A stretch of 64,000 bases of DNA from RHLJ01 sp965247355 (GCA_965247355.1 OZ252011.1:3100001-3164000); one strand, 5' to 3'; shown: positions 51,029 through 60,362, counted from the first letter of the stretch. A program made the numbers and translations. Notes: generated by a model from the letters alone, not told the origin.

Positions 51029-51186
51029 TCGATTTCTACAATGGAATGATCTCCTACATCAATTTTTCCTTTCACGTTTTTTATTGAGGTATTAGCCCCA
51101 ATAGTAGACCCAGAAGTTTCAACATCTACAAGAGAGGCATCCAAAGTACCAGCCGCTCCAAGAGTAAAGAATTTTTTACGATCCAT
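51025..51186 (-). pseudogene. Chimeric orphan ORF: Tat-like leader joined to a nucleotidyltransferase tail
   Basis: This 53-codon frame begins MDRKKFFTLGAAGTL, like the start of a Tat-exported protein. It then continues in frame as DASLVDVETSGSTIGANTSI through GDHSIVEID and a TAA stop. All but the first 15 residues match the C-terminus of the nucleotidyltransferase encoded at 52490-53503. It lacks any catalytic part. It starts 15 bp after the Kelch gene stop. It most likely contains the original end of the nucleotidyltransferase gene, displaced by an insertion. It was missed by a 60-residue cutoff. Confidence 0.75.
51044..51140. repeat. Left copy of a 97-bp direct repeat (nucleotidyltransferase 3' region)
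   Basis: This sequence is identical to 52518-52614 at 96 of 97 positions; the difference is A here and G there (TACATC against TACGTC). Both copies read in the same direction and frame. The segment between them (51141-52517) holds the Kelch lipoprotein gene. The left copy ends at the join with the Tat-like leader of the orphan ORF. Confidence 0.93.
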
Positions 51187-51201
51187 TATTTAAAAAAAAC
51201 T

Positions 51202-52497
51202 TTATTCATTATAAATAATAGGAATATATTCCCAAATATCCATCGCACGATCGTCATTCGAATGGCTAATAAAAGTTGAACCTACCCCAACAAATATTCG
51301 CCCATCAATTACACCTGCATTCATGTGAACGCGCCCTGTACCGGGGTATTCCGTATTAATTTTTCCCCAAGTTTCACTTAAAGGATTAAAATGCCAAAAA
51401 TCGTTTAAATAAATATCAGGTTGATGTCGTTCAAATTTAGCACCTCCTAAAACATAGCCTGAAATTTTCGTTTGAAAAAAAACAGATTCCGTTCTCTCGT
51501 CCCCAGGAAAATCTTCTAATGTACTCCATATATTAGTACTTGAATCATACTTCCAAATATCTTTGAAAGATTCTCTATCATTGAACCCAAGACCAACATA
51601 TCCAAAACCGTTAAAAGAAAAAGCAACTTTACCATTTAAACCAAGGCCAGGGTAATCTGCTTTTCTGGTCCATAAATCATTTGCAGAATCATATTCCCAC
51701 ATAACTCTTGACTCATCTACAGTCCCACCTCCCGTTACATAAGCTTTATCTCCAATAACAAACACAGTGGATTTGTCCCTGGGTGACCCTGGAAAATCCA
51801 TCATCTTAGACCAACTATTACTCGCGGGGTCATATCTCCATAAATCATTAAAATAATTTATACTACAAAGTCCAGAACCGGTACAATTTGACCCAAGTCC
51901 TACATATCCGTACCCATTAATTGTAAAAGAAATAGAATTAATACGAGCGCTTGATGGGAGGTTAGCTATAAGATCCCAAGAGTCTGAGAGCAGGTAATAT
52001 TTATAGAAAATATTAGTGTAATCCCTACCGACTCCTGAGCCGACATAAAGAGTATCATTTATTACAAAAGCTGCAGCTCCAGCTAAAATCCCATTTTCAA
52101 AATCAGATTTTTGTATCCAGAAATTTTCAGGTAATGTTTTTGTAGAAATTTCTTCTCCATAAATAACTTCATTATCCGCGGTTTTGATGTATGAATTGAA
52201 ATAATAAGTAGTATTTGGTTCAAGCGTCTGAACTCTACTTTCAAATTGATTTTCAACAGAAATAACACCAAGAGAAATAGAAGAATTGCTAATCGTAGGA
52301 TCTGCAGTTTCAGACCAAACAAAACCATGGTCAACTATTTGTGTACCACCAATCTTGAGTATCTCCGCCTTAATATCTATGTAGTTAGCATAGGTATTAA
52401 ATATTTCAAGTGTAATAACACTAGGTTCATTATTACTTGAGCCATCACATGAATTAATAAAGAAAATTAGTAGAACTATAAAGATAAATCTATCCAT
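51202..52497 (-). CDS. Kelch-repeat lipoprotein
   Basis: This 431-residue protein is started at the ATG at 52497, giving a lipoprotein signal (MDRFIFIVLLIFFINSCDG, cleavage before Cys17). A Fn3-like domain (about 25-120) is followed by about six Kelch blades with the FNDLWRYDPASNSWSKM, VMWEYDSANDLWTRK, DIWKYDSSTNIWSTL and DFWHFNPLSETWGKI pattern. The start overlaps the nucleotidyltransferase stop by 8 bp. It looks more AT-rich than its neighbours and is bracketed by a 97-bp direct repeat, so it is probably a recent arrival. It is likely surface-exposed and binding-related. Confidence 0.85.
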   Translation of the reverse strand: MDRFIFIVLLIFFINSCDGSSNNEPSVITLEIFNTYANYIDIKAEILKIGGTQIVDHGFVWSETADPTISNSSISLGVISVENQFESRVQTLEPNTTYYFNSYIKTADNEVIYGEEISTKTLPENFWIQKSDFENGILAGAAAFVINDTLYVGSGVGRDYTNIFYKYYLLSDSWDLIANLPSSARINSISFTINGYGYVGLGSNCTGSGLCSINYFNDLWRYDPASNSWSKMMDFPGSPRDKSTVFVIGDKAYVTGGGTVDESRVMWEYDSANDLWTRKADYPGLGLNGKVAFSFNGFGYVGLGFNDRESFKDIWKYDSSTNIWSTLEDFPGDERTESVFFQTKISGYVLGGAKFERHQPDIYLNDFWHFNPLSETWGKINTEYPGTGRVHMNAGVIDGRIFVGVGSTFISHSNDDRAMDIWEYIPIIYNE

Positions 52498-53503
52498 TTC
52501 GATCAATATTTAGTCTCGAATGATCTCCTACGTCAATTTTTCCTTTCACGTTTTTTATTGAGGTATTAGCCCCAATAGTAGACCCAGAAGTTTCAACATC
52601 TACAAGAGAGGCATGATCTCTAATTATAGTGTTCTCTATTTTTGAGTTATTGATACTTGTGCCAGCTTCGATACTTACTTTAGGTCCAATAGTACTGTTC
52701 TCAATAACTACATCATCAGCAATAAATACCGGTGGGATGATAGTGGATCCGGGATATTTTGAAGTATCGAAACTATGGTTTTCTTTGGTAATGATCTCTC
52801 CTGTTGTTTCCAGCCATGCTGGGAGCGTTCCACAATCAAGCCATTCATCAACAGTAGCTATTTTGAACACTTTACCCTCGTTGATCATATTATCGAGAGC
52901 TTCTGTTAAGAAATATTCACCGCCAGGACCTTTGATATCTTCATCAATTACCCGGTTAACCTGCCGTTTTAGCTCCTGTCCATCTTTAAAATAATAGACC
53001 CCGATAATGGCAAGATCTGATATAAATTCCTGAGGCTTTTCGACAAATCCGGTAATAGTTTCTCCTTCATGAACAGCTACTCCAAAACGGGAAGGGTCTT
53101 CAACACGCTTTAACCAGATTACACTATCAGCGCCTTCAATATTAAATTTTTCTTTACTATCGAAAAGAGTGTCAGCAAAAGCAACGATAACTTCGCCATC
53201 CAGATCTTCACTGGCACAAGCCACAGCATGAGCTGTTCCAAGAGCAGGAAACTGAACTCTGAAGGTAGCTTTGGCATTATGCCGTTCACTCATTTCAGAA
53301 AGCTGGTCTTTAATGTCCTGACCGAAATCAGGTCCTAAGATGTATACAATTTCATCAATCTTACGGTCTAGTGTTCGAATGAAGGTTTCAACAAGCCGTT
53401 CAATAATCATGGTACCAGCAACAGGAAGCAGGGGCTTAGGAACAGTATGTGAATGAGGACGAACACGGGTACCGCGACCCGCCATTGGGATAATTAATTT
53501 CAT
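52490..53503 (-). CDS. Sugar-1-phosphate nucleotidyltransferase with left-handed beta-helix tail
   Basis: This 337-residue enzyme makes an NDP-sugar from sugar-1-phosphate. The start IIPMAGRGTRVRPHSHTVPKPLLPVAG is the nucleotide-binding signature (with Lys in VPKPLLP), and the catalytic core includes AFADTLFD, GFVEKPQEF and TEALDNMINEGKVF. A left-handed beta helix follows from about residue 250 (IENSTIGPKVSIEAGTSINNSKIENTIIRDHASL). The last residues (RLNIDRNG) differ from the orphan copy tail (IVEID), so the end of the protein seems to have been replaced by an insertion. The exact sugar is unknown. Confidence 0.9.
   Translation of the reverse strand: MKLIIPMAGRGTRVRPHSHTVPKPLLPVAGTMIIERLVETFIRTLDRKIDEIVYILGPDFGQDIKDQLSEMSERHNAKATFRVQFPALGTAHAVACASEDLDGEVIVAFADTLFDSKEKFNIEGADSVIWLKRVEDPSRFGVAVHEGETITGFVEKPQEFISDLAIIGVYYFKDGQELKRQVNRVIDEDIKGPGGEYFLTEALDNMINEGKVFKIATVDEWLDCGTLPAWLETTGEIITKENHSFDTSKYPGSTIIPPVFIADDVVIENSTIGPKVSIEAGTSINNSKIENTIIRDHASLVDVETSGSTIGANTSIKNVKGKIDVGDHSRLNIDRNG
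52518..52614. repeat. Right copy of a 97-bp direct repeat inside the nucleotidyltransferase gene
   Basis: This is the in-gene copy of 51044-51140, with one mismatch in 97. It encodes the last beta-helix turns of the nucleotidyltransferase. Beyond its left end (52517 and below) the sequence diverges into the RLNIDRNG tail and the Kelch gene. Confidence 0.93.
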
Positions 53504-53626
53504 ATCTTTTAGATGATTAAAGAAAACTTATTCATTTTAAGTTAGTGAATATACCGCAGCTAATTTTTAAATTCGAACGTGTTTTAGAAATCAATAAAGT
53601 AGCATACTAACCTAATAATTCACTTT

Positions 53627-55312
53627 TTGTATTATACAATACTAGACGCACTTTCAATTGTATTCTGCCTGATATTCATACGGTTTTACTGGTATAGAAT
53701 CCGGTTTTTTTTGCATGTATTCCAACAGGTAGGTTATAAGCAAAACGAATACTGGCACTGGCTGAGAGATAATTGGGAACGAAAAGTTATACCTGCAGAC
53801 CTTGCTATATTTAATATATTTCTATTTGGTCTGGTGGTCGGTTTGGAATGGTTAGACATTGAAATTACTAACTCATCCAAGGCTGTAATTCTGTTTCTGC
53901 TTTCGTTTTTTTGGTTTGGTTCGGTAAAAAAATACAAATCAGAAAAAGTAAAAAAACCACTGGTGTTTACCTCAAGGATGAAACGCCTGACGATCCCGGT
54001 TGCACTAATTGCGTTATTTATACCAACTTATTTTAGTGTTTGGACATATAGTGGACTTCTTCCGTTTTTCTGGGTTTCAGTTCCAACATACGATCCGGGT
54101 CTTCTTTCTTTCGACGTCATTTTATTAGTTTTTGGATGGATATTTGGAGCGCTACTTCTTCCCTTCTTCATCTTTATTGGTAGTTCTATTACAAAACCCA
54201 TTGAAAGAAGTATCCAAAATGGATTCAAAAAGCAGGCCAGGGAAAAACTAGCTTCCATGCCCCACTTGAAAGTCATTGCTTTAACAGGAAGCTATGGTAA
54301 AACGAGTACCAAGTTTATGGTTCGGGATTTATTGAAGGAGCGTTATAGCGTATGCTCAACTCCGGGAAGCTACAATACTCCAATGGGTATTTGTAAAGTG
54401 ATCAATAATGATCTCCAATCTCATCATCAGATTTTAATTCTGGAAATGGGTGCCCGTTATCCAGGGAATATTCAGGAACTTTGTGATATCGCCCGTCCTG
54501 ATATTTCAATAGTTACGAATGTGGGTGTGGCTCATCTTGAAACCTTTGGTTCACAGGATGTAATTGCCAGAGAAAAAGGAAGATTGGTAGATAATCTTGA
54601 ATCAGGTGGGGTAGCTATACTCAATGCTGATGATCCACGTGTTTCTAAAATGGGGGAGAACCGGACTGATATAAAACGTATCCTTGTAGGATTAAATGAG
54701 GGAAGTATTACTGCCGGGGATATTACATACGATACTTCCGGTTCTAATTTTGAGATTAGTTTCAAAGAGGAAAAACAGTCTATTCAAACCCAAATACTTG
54801 GTGCTCATAATGTGCAGAATATGCTTTTGGCTATTGGAGCAGCCCATCACCTGGGAATCAGACCAAAAACGATGGCGATAGCAGCAAAGAATATCGAGCC
54901 GGTGGAACACCGATTAGAACTAAAAAAGCAAGGTGAGCTTTTTATAATTGATGACGCTTTTAACTCCAATCCGGTTGGGGCAAAAAATGCGGTGGAAATA
55001 TTAGGTCAGTTTAAATCAGGAAATCGGGTCATTATTACGCCCGGAATGATAGAACTGGGTGATATTGAATACGAAGAAAATAAAGACTTCGGTAGAGCCA
55101 TTGGCAACGCGAAACTCGACTTAGTAATTTTGGTTGGCGAAGAGCGGGCAAAACCTATTCAGGAAGGAATAGAAGAGGCGGCTGAATCAACTCAAAATGT
55201 GAAAGTAGTAAATAGTTTGTTTGAAGCTAATGACTTGGTAAGAGAATACGCGAAGCCGGGGGATGTTATCTTGTATGAGAACGATCTTCCGGATGTATAT
55301 AATGAACAGTAG
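53627..55312 (+). CDS. Membrane-fused Mur ligase-like protein (MurF-like)
   Basis: This 561-residue protein begins at a TTG (53627). About 190 N-terminal residues with four membrane helices precede a Mur ligase: ATP loop ALTGSYGKTSTK near residue 218, then LEMGARYPGNIQELCDIARPDISIVTNVGVAHLETFGS near residue 272, LNADDPRV and EHRLELK near residue 424. The order and MGAR motif fit MurF (UDP-MurNAc-tripeptide:D-Ala-D-Ala ligase). The membrane part is not found in classical MurF, so it may act on a lipid-linked or other substrate. No ATG start gives the first helix; TTG is preferred for that reason. Confidence 0.88.
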   Translation: MYYTILDALSIVFCLIFIRFYWYRIRFFLHVFQQVGYKQNEYWHWLRDNWERKVIPADLAIFNIFLFGLVVGLEWLDIEITNSSKAVILFLLSFFWFGSVKKYKSEKVKKPLVFTSRMKRLTIPVALIALFIPTYFSVWTYSGLLPFFWVSVPTYDPGLLSFDVILLVFGWIFGALLLPFFIFIGSSITKPIERSIQNGFKKQAREKLASMPHLKVIALTGSYGKTSTKFMVRDLLKERYSVCSTPGSYNTPMGICKVINNDLQSHHQILILEMGARYPGNIQELCDIARPDISIVTNVGVAHLETFGSQDVIAREKGRLVDNLESGGVAILNADDPRVSKMGENRTDIKRILVGLNEGSITAGDITYDTSGSNFEISFKEEKQSIQTQILGAHNVQNMLLAIGAAHHLGIRPKTMAIAAKNIEPVEHRLELKKQGELFIIDDAFNSNPVGAKNAVEILGQFKSGNRVIITPGMIELGDIEYEENKDFGRAIGNAKLDLVILVGEERAKPIQEGIEEAAESTQNVKVVNSLFEANDLVREYAKPGDVILYENDLPDVYNEQ

Positions 55313-55324
55313 CTTAAAGCCCGA

Positions 55325-56551
55325 TTATTCATATCGAACGGCTTCAGCAGGCTGAATCTCAGAGGCTCGTTTAGAAGGAAACCAACTTGCTGCCAGACAA
55401 AGGAAAAGGCTTCCCAAAAGTACAATCGTGATATCCATCAACCGAACATCCACCGGATAAGCATTAATAATAAATGCTGAGGAAAGTTTGATAATGCCAA
55501 ATTCTTGTTGTAGCCAACAGAGTAAAAAGCCAATAGATCCTCCTATTCCGCATCCAATTAATCCGATATAAAGTCCCTGTTTTCTGAAGATTGATTTAAT
55601 ACGGTTTTTAGAATATCCCATCGAAATAAGGATTCCGATATCTCTTCTCTTCTGAATAACTATCATCGTGAGTGACCCAATTATATTGAGTACAGCCACC
55701 ACTACAATAATCATAAGAATTACATAAGCGGCCCATTTCTCGAGGTTCATCACATCATACAAAGGCTTTTGAAGGTCATACCAGGTCGAAATAGTGTAAT
55801 TACTTCCAAGTGTAGCCTGCAGGGTTTTCTTAACAGATTCTGCGTCTTCGTTGTTAGTAAGTTTAATATCGACGCCGGATATTGCATTTCGGGCATTAAA
55901 CAACCTTTGCGCAGCTTTTAGATCAACAAAAACCTGTGGGCCATCTGCTACCTGTTGCAGAAAGTAAGAGCCACGTACATCAAAGCGATAAGATCGGGGA
56001 ACGGTAATTTGAGTGAGTGCTTTTTTCATACCCGAAGCACTAAGTAGAGCGATTTCATCTCCCGTACCCAGCAACATTTCCGACCGAATTTGTTCTGGAA
56101 TTACAGCTCCGGGTTTACGATTCCGGACCTCAACCTCAAAAACACCGGAGGTAACACTTTCTTTGATATTTACGAGTTCAAAAAATCGATTTGTATCAAT
56201 TCCTCTAACATCTACAACGGAATTTCGATCATCTCCATAGCTCAATAGTGCTTTTCCTTCCACAAAAGGGGAATAGATTTTAATCTCAGGGATCGAATTC
56301 AATTCATCAAGTAATTCCTGATTTTGTGTAAAAACGGTGCCTGAAGCAGATTCAATACGAATATCCGGATCATAAGAAAGCAGCAGGTTCTTAATTACAT
56401 CAAAAAAGCCATTGAATACCGAAAGCACCACAATTAAAAGGGCGGTACCAATGGTTACTCCTGCAATACTTATATAAGTAAGTGTGGAGATAAGTGAAAT
56501 ATGTTTACGGGAGAAAAGATATCTCCGGGCAATAAAACCTGTGTTATCCAT
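55325..56551 (-). CDS. LolC/LolE-type ABC transporter permease
   Basis: This 408-residue MacB/FtsX-type permease is likely part of the lipoprotein release system. The ATG at 56551 gives the normal MDNTGFIARRYLFSRKHISLISTLTYISIAGVTIGTALLIVV start; a longer frame from 56596 has no family support. A large periplasmic domain (about 65-270) follows helix one, and three more helices lie at about 285-400, with IQKRRDIGILISMGYSKNRIKSIF between. No LolD ATPase is adjacent. It is convergent with the Mur-ligase-like gene (12 bp between stops). Confidence 0.9.
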   Translation of the reverse strand: MDNTGFIARRYLFSRKHISLISTLTYISIAGVTIGTALLIVVLSVFNGFFDVIKNLLLSYDPDIRIESASGTVFTQNQELLDELNSIPEIKIYSPFVEGKALLSYGDDRNSVVDVRGIDTNRFFELVNIKESVTSGVFEVEVRNRKPGAVIPEQIRSEMLLGTGDEIALLSASGMKKALTQITVPRSYRFDVRGSYFLQQVADGPQVFVDLKAAQRLFNARNAISGVDIKLTNNEDAESVKKTLQATLGSNYTISTWYDLQKPLYDVMNLEKWAAYVILMIIVVVAVLNIIGSLTMIVIQKRRDIGILISMGYSKNRIKSIFRKQGLYIGLIGCGIGGSIGFLLCWLQQEFGIIKLSSAFIINAYPVDVRLMDITIVLLGSLFLCLAASWFPSKRASEIQPAEAVRYE

Positions 56552-56623
56552 ATTCAAAAATAGACAATAAGAGCCATCAAAACACTTAGAAATCAACTCA
56601 AATGCTTTACTCTAAAATTCTTA

Positions 56624-56631
56624 TATTTTTG
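56624..56631 (+). promoter_or_regulatory. Putative Bacteroidota-type -7 element for glgB
   Basis: TATTTTTG matches the TAnnTTTG -7 consensus 20 bp before the glgB ATG at 56652. The -33 TTTG is not at the expected distance; TTTA at 56606-56609 is the nearest. This is a pattern call only. Confidence 0.35.
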
Positions 56632-56651
56632 CCCCTTCTAACAGAACAATT

Positions 56652-58856
56652 ATGAGCGCAACACTTTCTAAAGAAATTATTGAATCGATATCAAATGGCT
56701 CCCATGGTGATCCGTTTTCAATATTAGGACTTCATGAAATAAAAGTAGACAAGAAAGATAAGCTTGTGCTCCGAGCGTTCAGGCCCGAGGCTGAGAAAAT
56801 CAAAGTAAATATTGGGTCTTCAAAAGCGATCGAGTTAGAAAGAATATCTCAGGAAGGCCTTTTTGAATATGTGTTTCCAAGAAGGAAAAAAAGATTCGAG
56901 TATACCTTAACTATCACACCCTATGATGGTGAAGAATTTACTGTAAATGATCCGTATGTATACGGCTCGATGATAAGCGACTTTGATTTACAGCTTTGGG
57001 GAGAGGGGAATCATCATAAAGCGTATACCTTTATGGGTGCACATCTCAAAGAAGTAGATGGAGTGAAGGGAACTCATTTTGTAGTAACCGCTCCAAGTGC
57101 AACTCGTGTAAGTGTTATTGGGTCTTTTAATAATTGGGATGGAAGAGTTCACCGGATGAGAAAATTCCATGATCAGGGATTATGGGAGATATTTATACCA
57201 CATGTTGGTGAAGGTGATTTTTACAAGTACGAGATTAAGTCTCCCGTTCAGGATCCTCCGCTGAAAAAAGCGGATCCATTTGCTTTTAGTTCAGAATTAC
57301 GTCCTGGAACAGCATCCAAAGTCTACAACCTTGATGGGTATAAATGGGGTGATAAAGAGTGGACGGAAAAGCGTTCTGAGACACAGGCTCATGATCAACC
57401 TATTTCGGTATATGAAGTACATGCAGGATCCTGGAGAAGAAAAGTTGGAGAAGAACCCGGCTTTTTAAGTTATCGTGATCTGGCCGAACAATTGGTGCCT
57501 TACGTGAAGGAAATGGGATATACCCATGTTGAGTTACTTCCAATTGCAGAGCATCCTTACGATCCATCGTGGGGATATCAGATTACAGGCTATTATGCAC
57601 CTACAAGCAGATTCGGCTCGCCACATGATTTCATGTATTTTGTTGATGAATGCCATAAAGCGGGTATTGGAGTAATTCTGGATTGGGTTCCGGCTCATTT
57701 TGCAAAAGATGATCATGGCTTACGACGGTTTGATGGAACAGGTTTATATGAGCATGAAGACGCGCGTCAGGGAGAGCATAAAGACTGGGGCACCTGCATC
57801 TTTAATTTTGGGAGAACCGAGGTTCAAAACTTTTTGATTTCAAATGCACTCTATTGGTGCGATCAGTTCCATATTGATGGACTTCGTGTTGATGCAGTAG
57901 CATCTATGCTATACCTGGACTATTCCCGGGAGGAAGGAGAATGGATCCCAAACAAATATGGTGGTCGTGAAAATATCGAAGCGATTGAATTTTTGCGCCG
58001 CTTTAATGATTCAGTACATCATCATTTCCCTGGTACAATAACTTTTGCGGAAGAATCTACCTCATGGGGAGGGGTTTCCCGCCCAACGGATACGGGTGGG
58101 TTAGGTTTTGATTTTAAGTGGAATATGGGCTGGATGAATGATACGCTGGACTATATTGAAAAAGACCCGATTTTTAGAAAATACCATCAGGGTGAGCTCA
58201 CCTTTTCCATGATTTATGCCTTCAGCGAGAATTTTACACTTCCTTTTTCACATGATGAAGTAGTACATATGAAACAGGCAATGCTGGCAAAGATGCCCGG
58301 AGATGACTGGCAGAAATTTGCAAACCTGAGACTTTTGTATACTTATATGTATGCTCATCCCGGAAAACAATTATTGTTTATGGGGTGTGAATTTGGTCAA
58401 TGGGAAGAATGGAGTGAGTCAAAATCGCTTGATTGGCATTTGCTGGATTGGCAAAATCACCAGGGTATTCAGTTGTTAGTGAAGGATTTGAATAAACTGA
58501 ATAAAGAAGTACCGGCGCTTCATGAAGTAGATTTTGATTGGAAAGGTTTCGAATGGCTGGACATAAACGATGCTGATAACAGTATCATTTCGTTTATTAG
58601 AAAGGCAAATGACCCGGAAGACTTTATCATTACAGTATTAAATTTTACTCCTACTGTCCATTACGATTATATTATCGGAGCTCCAGTAGCAGGAGAGTAT
58701 GAAATCATCATGAATAGTGATTCAGAATTTTATGGAGGAAGCAACGTCGGAGACGCCGTGCTTAATGCTGAATGGAACGAGTGGCAAAATCAACCTGCAC
58801 AAATGAAAGTAACAATTCCCCCTTTAGCTGGAATAATATTAAAACTAAAGAAGTAA
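56652..58856 (+). CDS. glgB: 1,4-alpha-glucan branching enzyme
   Basis: This 734-residue GH13 enzyme adds alpha-1,6 branches to glycogen. N-terminal carbohydrate-binding domains (about 15-110 and 115-215) precede the catalytic barrel. Catalytic residues are Asp in DGLRVDAVASMLYLDY near 410, Glu in TFAEESTSW near 465 and Asp in PFSHDEVVHMKQ near 534. ELLPIAEHPYDPSWGYQITGYYAPTSRFG is the family signature. It is the first gene in a run of four or five plus-strand genes: glgB, malQ, comA, and a GT5-like gene. A TAnnTTTG promoter element lies upstream. Confidence 0.97.
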   Translation: MSATLSKEIIESISNGSHGDPFSILGLHEIKVDKKDKLVLRAFRPEAEKIKVNIGSSKAIELERISQEGLFEYVFPRRKKRFEYTLTITPYDGEEFTVNDPYVYGSMISDFDLQLWGEGNHHKAYTFMGAHLKEVDGVKGTHFVVTAPSATRVSVIGSFNNWDGRVHRMRKFHDQGLWEIFIPHVGEGDFYKYEIKSPVQDPPLKKADPFAFSSELRPGTASKVYNLDGYKWGDKEWTEKRSETQAHDQPISVYEVHAGSWRRKVGEEPGFLSYRDLAEQLVPYVKEMGYTHVELLPIAEHPYDPSWGYQITGYYAPTSRFGSPHDFMYFVDECHKAGIGVILDWVPAHFAKDDHGLRRFDGTGLYEHEDARQGEHKDWGTCIFNFGRTEVQNFLISNALYWCDQFHIDGLRVDAVASMLYLDYSREEGEWIPNKYGGRENIEAIEFLRRFNDSVHHHFPGTITFAEESTSWGGVSRPTDTGGLGFDFKWNMGWMNDTLDYIEKDPIFRKYHQGELTFSMIYAFSENFTLPFSHDEVVHMKQAMLAKMPGDDWQKFANLRLLYTYMYAHPGKQLLFMGCEFGQWEEWSESKSLDWHLLDWQNHQGIQLLVKDLNKLNKEVPALHEVDFDWKGFEWLDINDADNSIISFIRKANDPEDFIITVLNFTPTVHYDYIIGAPVAGEYEIIMNSDSEFYGGSNVGDAVLNAEWNEWQNQPAQMKVTIPPLAGIILKLKK

Positions 58857-58862
58857 GCTAAT

Positions 58863-60362
58863 ATGAGATTTCCGCGTTCTAGTGGCACGCTTGTACATCC
58901 TACCTCATTCCCGGGAAAATATGGGATTGGAGATTTTGGTAATGAAGCCAGAACATTTTTAGATTTTCTTGAACGAACCCACCAAACTATCTGGCAGGTG
59001 TTGCCATTAACTCCAACCGGATATGGCAATTCTCCGTACGCAAGTTTTTCTGCTTTTGCGGGAAATCCATATTTGATTAGCCCTGATATTTTAGTCTCTA
59101 AAGGTTTGCTAACCAAGGCGGAAGCTGCAAAAACTGAATTACCAGCAAGAGTTGAAGTAGACTACGACAAAGCATTTTCGAATAAAGATGCACTCTTTAA
59201 AATTGCCAGTGAGCGATTCTATGCTAGCTTGAACACAGAAGAAGAGAAAAAATTCAAAGCGTTTAAAAAAGAAAATAAACACTGGCTGGATGATTATGTA
59301 TTGTTCATGGCATGCGCGCTTCACTACAATAAACAGCCTTGGAACACATGGGATAAAGATATCGCTCAACGAAAACCTACCGCGCTAAAATCCTATAAGA
59401 AGAAGTTTAAAGATGAAATTGAGCTCCAGTACTGGATGCAATATGAGTTTGACAATCAATGGATGAATCTAAAGAAATACGCGAATGACAAAAATATTCG
59501 CGTGGTTGGCGACATCCCTATTTTTGTGGATCATAATAGCTCAGATGTATGGGCTAACCCAAAATATTTTGAGGTAGATAAACAAGGTAACCGGGTATTA
59601 GTAGCTGGCGTGCCTCCGGATTATTTTAGTGAAACCGGTCAATTATGGGGGAACCCTCAATACAATTGGAAAGAGCTTGAGAAAGATGGCTTCTCATGGT
59701 GGGTTGATCGGTTTAAGCATATGTTTAAAACCTGTGACGCGATTAGAGTAGATCATTTCAGGGGATTTGATGAATATTGGGAAGTAAAAGCAGATGAAAA
59801 AACGGCTATCAATGGCACGTGGGTTCAGGGTCCGGGAGAGAAGCTATTCGATACTATTCTAAAAGAGTGTGGAGAGCTTCCGATTATTGCTGAGGATCTG
59901 GGATTTGTAACCGAAGGTGTTGAAAAACTACGCGATAAATATGCATTTCCCGGTATGAAGATTATTCAATTCGCTTTCGACGCGGATTCAAAGAATGCTT
60001 TTTTACCCCACAACTACACGCAAAATAGTGTGGTTTATACGGGAACGCATGATAATGACACAACTATAGGTTGGTTTAACCAAGCCCCGGAAGAAGAGAA
60101 ACACCGTGTTAGGGTATATACAAAATCAGATGGAGCCGAAATAAACTGGGAATTTATTCGTCTTGGTATGCTCTCAGTATCTGATCAAGCTATATTTCCT
60201 TTGCAGGATTATATGAATTTAGATGGATCTCACAGAATGAATTTTCCTGGAACTTCATCTGGAAACTGGCTATGGAGGTACACTCATGCCATGTTTTCTT
60301 CTTTGGATGAAGATCGTATCCGCTTTTTAATCGACTTAAGTAACCGCAAAAATGATGCTTAA
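58863..60362 (+). CDS. malQ: 4-alpha-glucanotransferase (amylomaltase)
   Basis: This 499-residue GH77 enzyme moves alpha-1,4-glucan segments. The start RSSGTLVHPTSFPGKYGIGDFG, then WQVLPLTPTGYGNSPYASFSAFAGNPYLISPD, is diagnostic. Catalytic residues are Asp in AIRVDHFRGFDEYW near 296, Glu in PIIAEDLGFVT near 343 and Asp in TGTHDNDTTIGW near 396. It follows glgB after 6 bp and would reshape short glucans in glycogen breakdown together with GlgP. Confidence 0.96.
   Translation: MRFPRSSGTLVHPTSFPGKYGIGDFGNEARTFLDFLERTHQTIWQVLPLTPTGYGNSPYASFSAFAGNPYLISPDILVSKGLLTKAEAAKTELPARVEVDYDKAFSNKDALFKIASERFYASLNTEEEKKFKAFKKENKHWLDDYVLFMACALHYNKQPWNTWDKDIAQRKPTALKSYKKKFKDEIELQYWMQYEFDNQWMNLKKYANDKNIRVVGDIPIFVDHNSSDVWANPKYFEVDKQGNRVLVAGVPPDYFSETGQLWGNPQYNWKELEKDGFSWWVDRFKHMFKTCDAIRVDHFRGFDEYWEVKADEKTAINGTWVQGPGEKLFDTILKECGELPIIAEDLGFVTEGVEKLRDKYAFPGMKIIQFAFDADSKNAFLPHNYTQNSVVYTGTHDNDTTIGWFNQAPEEEKHRVRVYTKSDGAEINWEFIRLGMLSVSDQAIFPLQDYMNLDGSHRMNFPGTSSGNWLWRYTHAMFSSLDEDRIRFLIDLSNRKNDA

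Noticed and set aside
51141..52517. Insertion sequence or integron around the Kelch gene
   Set aside because: No transposase, integrase, terminal inverted repeats or attC-like folding were seen in the segment, so only a recombination-type insertion is proposed.
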